Source: Treponema sp. (lineage in GTDB: Bacteria; Spirochaetota; Spirochaetia; Treponematales; Breznakiellaceae). Taken from it: a stretch of 7,217 bases of DNA. The position numbers were made by a program, and so were the translations under genes. Below, piece by piece: positions 7,212 to 7,217 of the stretch (its first letter is position 1; every line of letters begins with the position of its first letter). Below the pieces are notes generated by a model. That model did no database searches. It saw only the letters and a program-made list of their open reading frames with translations, and was not told the DNA's origin. Location: contig JAIRRF010000050.1 in NCBI GenBank assembly GCA_031256115.1, positions 1 to 7,217 of the forward strand. Direction: 5' to 3'.

Positions 7212-7217
7212 CTCCTT

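Noticed and set aside
7192..7217. The 3' end of a further minus-strand gene entering from the right edge
   Set aside because: Short open frames to the edge exist, but about 25 bases is too little to support a gene.

Overview
The window most likely comes from a Treponema-like spirochaete. This is an inference from the type of chemoreceptor (dCache-HAMP-signalling domain with a short C-terminal tail ending RFKVE and no CheR-binding pentapeptide), the GTP-type PEP carboxykinase, and the roughly balanced base composition. No rRNA or other strict phylogenetic marker is present. The window is almost fully coding, with no tRNA, rRNA, IS element, CRISPR array or phage gene visible.

Left half (1-3301, + strand): two methyl-accepting chemotaxis proteins lie in tandem, 6 bp apart. 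The first is cut by the left edge, so only the end of its HAMP domain and its signalling domain are visible. The second is complete at 733 residues (TM1, periplasmic dCache sensor, TM2, HAMP, signalling hairpin). Their shared 1092-bp portions align end to end with no net length difference and about 89% protein identity, so they are recent tandem paralogues or are being homogenised by gene conversion.

Right half (3304-7072, - strand): three genes read towards the chemoreceptors, in the order LUD-domain protein (LutC/YkgG-like, with a C-terminal cysteine cluster), PfkB-family kinase, and pckG (GTP-dependent phosphoenolpyruvate carboxykinase). The LUD and kinase genes are separated by one base if the ATG start at 6417 is used, which suggests translational coupling. 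pckG follows 60 bp later, with a candidate promoter of its own that overlaps the kinase stop codon. A perfect TATAAT box and a strong Shine-Dalgarno sequence precede the LUD gene.

The two gene sets converge with only 2 bp between stop codons. The only terminator-like structure is an 11-bp perfect inverted repeat inside the last codons of the second chemoreceptor. Four synonymous differences from the upstream copy fall within the repeat arms, and they turn an imperfect stem into a perfect, more GC-rich one. The metabolic genes point to handling of PEP/oxaloacetate and perhaps of sugar and organic acids, but the kinase substrate and the LUD reaction cannot be read from the sequence. I see no clearly new multi-gene system. 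The most notable signals are the intragenic terminator candidate and the coupled LUD-kinase pair.
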